Source: Verrucomicrobiia bacterium
Lineage (GTDB): Bacteria > Verrucomicrobiota > Verrucomicrobiia > Verrucomicrobiales > Akkermansiaceae
Direction of reading: 5' to 3'
Length of the DNA: 11,022 bases
NCBI GenBank assembly: GCA_947460915.1
Contig: CANHKJ010000079.1
Span: 1-11,022, forward strand
Each line of letters starts with the position of its first letter. Positions within the stretch are counted from its first letter, which is position 1. The notes beneath the pieces were generated by a model, which made no database searches, was not told the origin of the DNA, and saw nothing but the letters and a program-made list of their open reading frames with translations. Below, piece by piece: positions 7,601-11,022 of this stretch. Both the position numbers and the translations under genes were made by a program.

Positions 7601-8783
7601 AATAGCCGAGTTCTTTCAGGCGACGAATGATGAAGGGTTCGAACAGAGCGAGAGCCATTTTCTTCGGCAGACCGCACTGATTGAGTTTCAAGTCAGGGCC
7701 GATCACAATAACCGAACGACCGGAGTAGTCGACGCGCTTACCGAGCAAGTTTTGACGGAAACGACCGCCTTTACCCTTGAGCATGTCGGAGAGCGACTTG
7801 AGCGGACGGTTGCCAGCACCAGTCACAGCACGACCGTGACGACCGTTGTCGAACAAGGCGTCAACAGCCTCTTGCAACATGCGCTTCTCGTTACGGATGA
7901 TCACGTCAGGAGTTTTCAACTGAAGCAAGTTCTTCAGACGATTGTTCCGGTTGATCACGCGGCGATAGAGGTCATTGAGGTCGGAAGTCGCGAAACGTCC
8001 ACCTTCGAGTGGCACCAGCGGACGAAGGTCCGGAGGAATGACGGGCAATACATTGAGCACCATCCACTCGGGACGGCTGCGGGAGCCGTAAAAACCTTGA
8101 GTGATTTTGAGGCGCTTGGCCAATTTTTTGCGATTTTGCTTCGAGCGAGTCGCCGCCAATTGCTGTTGCAGGTCAACCATCAACGATGGCAAATCGACTT
8201 GGCTGAGAAGGTCTTGAATCGCCTCAGCACCCATGCGGGCACGGAAAGCGGATTCGCCGTAGGCGTCTTCAGCTTCGCGCAATTCGGTCTCAGTCAACAA
8301 CTGACCAAGAGTCAAGTTGGTGGTGCCGACGTCGGTCACTACGAAGTCTTCATAATAAATGATGCGCTCCAGCTGACGGGCCGTGATGTCAAGCATCAAG
8401 CCAATGCGGGAAGGCATGCACTTGTAATACCAAATGTGGGAGACAGGAACGGCAAGTTCAATGTGGCCCATGCGCTCGCGACGAACGCGAGACAGAGTCA
8501 CTTCCACACCGCAACGGTCGCAGACTACGCCCTTGTGCTTAATACGCTTGTATTTTCCGCAAGCACACTCCCAGTCCCGTGTAGGACCGAAAATCCGCTC
8601 ACAGAACAAGCCACCTTTTTCAGGCTTGAAGGTACGGTAGTTAATTGTTTCAGGGTTTTTCACTTCCCCTTTGGACCAAGACCGGATGATATCCGGTGCT
8701 GCCACGGTAATGGCGATTTGGTCAAATTGTTCGGTCTTCTCCTCGACTCCAAAAAGTTCACGCAAGTTATTTTCAACGCTCAT
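4626..8783 (-). CDS. rpoC: DNA-directed RNA polymerase subunit beta'
   Basis: The complete 1385-residue beta' subunit, close to the 1407 of E. coli, forms with beta the catalytic cleft of RNA polymerase. The N-terminal zinc ribbon has C73, C75, C88 and C91. The catalytic Mg-binding motif NADFDGD is at residues 462-468 (bases 7400-7380). The second zinc site uses C812 and C886, C893, C896 in CESKRGCCVKC. The trigger loop starts at TMRTFHVGG (H934), and about 170 residues rich in beta-type sequence lie between it and the next conserved block, GGLPRVAELFEARKPKD (L1122). This is an insertion in the place of the SI3 of proteobacteria and other Gram-negatives. The chain ends with an acidic tail (EEPEPIFVAPEEDDF...). 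The start ATG lies 40 bases after the rpoB stop and has no Shine-Dalgarno site; MSVENNLRELF agrees with family N-termini. Translation is probably coupled to, or follows, rpoB on one mRNA, which ends at the terminator just downstream. No frame disruption was seen. Confidence 0.99.
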   Translation of the reverse strand: MSVENNLRELFGVEEKTEQFDQIAITVAAPDIIRSWSKGEVKNPETINYRTFKPEKGGLFCERIFGPTRDWECACGKYKRIKHKGVVCDRCGVEVTLSRVRRERMGHIELAVPVSHIWYYKCMPSRIGLMLDITARQLERIIYYEDFVVTDVGTTNLTLGQLLTETELREAEDAYGESAFRARMGAEAIQDLLSQVDLPSLMVDLQQQLAATRSKQNRKKLAKRLKITQGFYGSRSRPEWMVLNVLPVIPPDLRPLVPLEGGRFATSDLNDLYRRVINRNNRLKNLLQLKTPDVIIRNEKRMLQEAVDALFDNGRHGRAVTGAGNRPLKSLSDMLKGKGGRFRQNLLGKRVDYSGRSVIVIGPDLKLNQCGLPKKMALALFEPFIIRRLKELGYCHTVRSAKKMIDRKTKEVWDILADVTKGHPILLNRAPTLHRLSIQGFEPKLIEGEAIRVHPLVCTAFNADFDGDQMAVHVPLSVEAQMECRQLMLAPNNIFSPASGRPITVPSQDIILGSYYLTWAPIRTEKDREKKEHLPLFESTDEVEFAIASKKLGYHSWIRIRNKDFGKDTHYGIKDAKIIETTPGRVRFNEIWPDGMGFINHTVGKKQMSDVIWRCYQVAGQKGTVETLDALKNLGFREASRSGCSVGIVDMVIPEEKPAIIANAYVEVEKVTKQYRNGIITDGERYQKVIDIWTQATDQIANHLYRKIEHNEGKAGISPLFMMVDSGARGNKSQIKQLGGMRGLMAKPSGEIIERPITANFREGLSVLEYFISTHGARKGLSDTALKTADSGYMTRKLVDVAQDVIIFEEDCGTVSGISVAPIYDGDEEVATLAMRIYGRVALQKVVDPVTGETIIDVDQIISEKAAKALENLNFDKFRIRSVLTCESKRGCCVKCYGLNLATMKPAKLGEAVGIVAAQSIGEPGTQLTMRTFHVGGVASSAFKQPIINAKNSGRLVYKDLRTVHSPDGWVALNKNGTISVRDKEGLELESHPIVIGSFIPVQDGEDVKKGDVLAKWDPYNVPILTEKSGKVEFRDMIKGITVQTETDKETGKKGMLVTDHKEDLNPQVVIRDPKTGDLISSYSIPVGARLSVKEGEIVAGGTMLAKTPRKVARTKDITGGLPRVAELFEARKPKDACVIAKIDGVISFGNNIRAKKRVIVTDPQTGEEMEHLVPMGKHIIVTEGDRVSRGDHLTEGSVSPEDLLEACGARELQEHLVNEVQSVYRVQGVEINDKHIEVIVRQMLRKVKITDPGDADDFLWGDQVEKTTFQRINEQIIANGGKPAEGEPVLLGITKASLETESFISAASFQDTTRVLTEASTLGKVDYLMGFKENVIMGHLIPAGTGFSRHRDLEVEFTVEEPEPIFVAPEEDDFREEDESAITA

Positions 8784-8823
8784 AGATCAAATTTCGTTAG
8801 ATGGTTATAGATTGGGGTTAGGA
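8784..8823 (-). other. rpoB-rpoC intergenic leader, G-free and without Shine-Dalgarno site
   Basis: On the coding strand the first 28 of these 40 bases (8823-8796) contain no G, starting TCCTAACCCCAATCTATAAC. No AGGAGG-like sequence precedes the rpoC ATG; the bases before it are GAAATTTGATCT. An unstructured, G-poor leader may let ribosomes start or restart without anti-Shine-Dalgarno pairing, which is an inference. The mrdA-rng gap has the same character. Confidence 0.5.
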
Positions 8824-11022
8824 TTAGAGAGTAAGGTCATCGAGGGAGAAATCATCCACGCCACCAGTGACGCCGGAACCTTGATTGCTGCCGCGTTTGC
8901 CGGGGCGCACGTCAAGTCCGAGGGATTGCATTTCTTTGATGAGAACGTTGAAGGACTCCGGAGTGCCGGCTTCCAAGTTGTTATCACCTTTTACGATGGC
9001 TTCATAGATGCGGGTACGGCCCATGACATCGTCAGATTTCACCGTAAGCAGTTCTTGCAAGGTGTAGGCGGCGCCGTAGGCCTCAAGGGCCCAGACCTCC
9101 ATCTCACCGAAACGCTGACCACCGTATTGTGCTTTACCACCAAGCGGCTGCTGGGTAACAAGGCTGTATGGACCAACGGCACGTGCGTGAATCTTATCGG
9201 CAACCAAGTGACCAAGTTTCAGCATGTAAATGTAGCCAACCACGACGGGGTTATGGAACGCTTCGCCAGTACGACCGTCATACAGTGTGGATTTACCACC
9301 CATGGTGCCGTCTTTGCCGTCGCCGATCCAGGTGAAGCCGCGGCTCTCTGGCTCGTGTGGCAAACGCTTACGCACTTTGCCTTTTTCGGCGATGTATTCC
9401 ACACCGTCAACGCGCTTGGCCTCGGACATGAATTCCCAAATCCGCTCTTCTTTGATGCCGTCGAAAATCGGCGTAGCAACGGTGAAACCGAGAGCTTTGG
9501 CTGCAACACCAAGGTGAGTTTCCAACACCTGACCGACGTTCATCCGCGATGGCACGCCGAGAGGGTTAAGACAGATCTCGACGGGAGTGCCGTCATGAAG
9601 GTAGGGCATGTCTTCTTCGGGAACGATGGTAGCAACAACTCCTTTGTTTCCGTGACGGCCAGCCATCTTGTCACCAATCGAAAGCTTGCGTTTCGCGGCG
9701 ATGAAGACTTTTACTTCTTTGATCAAACCGGATTCCACTTCGTCACCGGCTTCCATTTGGTCGAGACGACGCTCACGCTCGCTGTCAACCTCGGCAAAGC
9801 GTGGTTCGAAGGAAGTGATGATTTCGATGATCTTGTTGCGGATCGGGCTTGGATCGATTTCGATATGATCGTAAACCGATGCCAGCTTGCGCAGCAATGT
9901 TTTGGTGATCTTACGATTCGAAGGAATGATGATTTCGCCGGACTGTGCGTTGACAACATCGAGAGGAATTTTTTCACCGAGCAAAATGTCGGAGAGTTTT
10001 TCCGTCAACTGATCATACAAGGAGTCTTTTTTCTTCTTGTGCTCGTCGTTTACCTTCTTCAGTTGCTTCTTGATCTCGTTCGGGTCGATCTTGTTGTCGC
10101 GGCGAGCAGCGCTGCCATGGCTGGACACGCGAACGTCTTGCACGATGCCGGTCACGCCCGAAGGAACGCGCAGCGAGGTGTCTTTGACGTCGGCTGCTTT
10201 TTCACCGAAGATCGCACGGAGCAAACGCTCTTCAGGAGCGAGCTCGGTCTCGGACTTCGGTGTAATTTTACCAACCAGAATGTCGCCAGGCTTCACTTCT
10301 GCACCAATGCGAATGATGCCATCGTGGTCGAGATTCTTCAGAGCCTCTTCGCCGACGTTCGGGATATCACGAGTGATTTCCTCAGGCCCCAGTTTGGTAT
10401 CGCGAGCGGCGACATCAAATTCGGTGATGTGGATCGAAGTGTAGATGTCCTCTTTGGCGACTTTTTCGGAGATAACGATAGCATCCTCGAAGTTGTAACC
10501 GTTCCAAGGCATGAACGCTACGAGAACGTTACGTCCAATGGCGAGTTCGCCTTTGTCGGTGTTAGGACCGTCAGCAAGCACGTCGCCTTTTTTGATCTTC
10601 TGACCACAGCGAACGATCGGCTTTTGGTTGATGCAAGTACTGGCGTTCGAGCGCATGAACTTGCGCAGTGGATAGGCCATGATGCCTTTTTCCACGTTAG
10701 TCTTCACGCATTCCGCATCGGAAAGGAATTTCTCGTCAGCAACAGGAAGTTTGCCATCCAAGGTGGTGACAATGATTTCTGCCGTTGCCGCAGCTACGAT
10801 ACCATCGAGCTCAGCAACCACCACAGCGCGGGAGTCGCGAGCCGCTTTGGCTTCGAGACCAGTTCCTACGAGAGGAGCCTCAGAAACGAGAAGTGGCACA
10901 CCTTGGCGTTGCATGTTCGAGCCCATCAATGCGCGGTTGGCGTCGTCGTGCTCAAGGAAAGGAATCAGACCAGCAGCAACGGAAACCAACTGCTTGGGAG
11001 AAACGTCCATGTATTCGACGTC
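8824..11022 (-). CDS. rpoB: DNA-directed RNA polymerase subunit beta, C-terminal part (5' end outside the window)
   Basis: The last 732 codons of the beta subunit are present; the frame is open to the right edge (DVEY before the Met at 11010), so that Met is internal. The part seen begins at the conserved YMDVS...LIPFLEHDDANRALMG segment. It continues with CINQ, ADGPNTDKGELA, the PWNGYNFEDAIVISE active-site region, and TKLGPEEITRDIPNVGEEAL. A long charged, coiled-coil-like insertion (KKQLKKVNDEHKKKKDSL) comes before KVFIAAKRKLSIGDKMAGRHGNKG, which holds the two conserved catalytic-centre Lys (GDKMAGRHGNKGV at 9675-9637). Then follow PLGVPSRMNVGQVLETHLG, the switch and clamp segments (PLGGKAQYGGQRFGEMEVWALEAYGAA, split here by context), and the end at DDFSLDDLTL. 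Most of the rifampicin region lies outside the window. Between FDG and LYDGRTGE there are 57 residues (9456-9286), against about 22 in E. coli and Bacillus subtilis as I recall them. rpoC follows 40 bases downstream on the same transcript. Confidence 0.99.
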   Translation of the reverse strand, partial: DVEYMDVSPKQLVSVAAGLIPFLEHDDANRALMGSNMQRQGVPLLVSEAPLVGTGLEAKAARDSRAVVVAELDGIVAAATAEIIVTTLDGKLPVADEKFLSDAECVKTNVEKGIMAYPLRKFMRSNASTCINQKPIVRCGQKIKKGDVLADGPNTDKGELAIGRNVLVAFMPWNGYNFEDAIVISEKVAKEDIYTSIHITEFDVAARDTKLGPEEITRDIPNVGEEALKNLDHDGIIRIGAEVKPGDILVGKITPKSETELAPEERLLRAIFGEKAADVKDTSLRVPSGVTGIVQDVRVSSHGSAARRDNKIDPNEIKKQLKKVNDEHKKKKDSLYDQLTEKLSDILLGEKIPLDVVNAQSGEIIIPSNRKITKTLLRKLASVYDHIEIDPSPIRNKIIEIITSFEPRFAEVDSERERRLDQMEAGDEVESGLIKEVKVFIAAKRKLSIGDKMAGRHGNKGVVATIVPEEDMPYLHDGTPVEICLNPLGVPSRMNVGQVLETHLGVAAKALGFTVATPIFDGIKEERIWEFMSEAKRVDGVEYIAEKGKVRKRLPHEPESRGFTWIGDGKDGTMGGKSTLYDGRTGEAFHNPVVVGYIYMLKLGHLVADKIHARAVGPYSLVTQQPLGGKAQYGGQRFGEMEVWALEAYGAAYTLQELLTVKSDDVMGRTRIYEAIVKGDNNLEAGTPESFNVLIKEMQSLGLDVRPGKRGSNQGSGVTGGVDDFSLDDLTL

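Noticed and set aside
5775..8810. An open frame of 1011 codons on the + strand, opposite rpoC
   Set aside because: It lies wholly antisense to the intact, conserved rpoC frame, and its translation shows no recognisable domain and a His/Val/Phe/Asn-rich composition typical of the complement of a codon-biased gene. Its length follows from codon preference in rpoC.
11008..11010. Met codon at 11010 as the start of rpoB
   Set aside because: It is the Met of the conserved internal YMDVS segment; the gene continues beyond the right edge.

Overview
The window is ordinary bacterial chromosome, densely coding, with a moderate GC content. It appears to come from a Gram-negative bacterium, most likely of the Verrucomicrobia / PVC group. 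That placement is an inference. It rests on a Tat-exported TIM-barrel sugar isomerase (a protein type abundant in PVC bacteria), RpoB and RpoC of a non-proteobacterial type with a large insertion in the RpoC trigger-loop region, and the absence of Shine-Dalgarno sequences in front of every start codon that can be seen. No gene looks recently transferred. No mobile element, CRISPR array, tRNA or rRNA was recognised.

Layout. On the + strand, positions 1-1248 hold the 3' part of a class B penicillin-binding protein of the PBP2 (MrdA) type, cut by the left edge. After a 42-base gap comes an RNase G/E family endoribonuclease (1291-2868), then a strong intrinsic terminator (2894-2928). This pair resembles the end of an mre/elongasome cluster (mreBCD, mrdA, rng), so cell-shape genes are expected to the left of the window. 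On the - strand, converging on that terminator, lie a Tat-signal sugar isomerase/epimerase-like protein (3831-2938) and, upstream of it, an exported YiiX/YebB-type permuted NlpC/P60 protein (4531-3884). To the right of these is the rpoBC operon on the - strand. rpoB is cut by the right edge and its last 732 codons are present (11022-8824). rpoC is complete (8783-4626) and ends at a strong intrinsic terminator (4602-4568).

How the parts fit. rpoB and rpoC encode the two large subunits of RNA polymerase and are surely co-transcribed. mrdA and rng are probably co-transcribed and link lateral wall synthesis with RNA processing only by operon position, an arrangement also known in Escherichia coli, where mreBCD precedes rng. 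The two - strand genes in the middle are accessory exported proteins with no evident link to their neighbours. No stretch longer than 300 bases lacks a gene; the longest gap is the 94 bases between rpoC and the YiiX-like gene.

No undescribed multi-gene system is visible. The points worth a second look are a candidate Cys-Cys-His-Cys zinc site in PBP2, a 35-residue enlargement of a C-terminal RpoB segment, G-free operon gaps combined with missing Shine-Dalgarno sites, a Gln where the isomerase family usually has a metal-binding Glu, and a very compressed terminator/promoter junction after rpoC.
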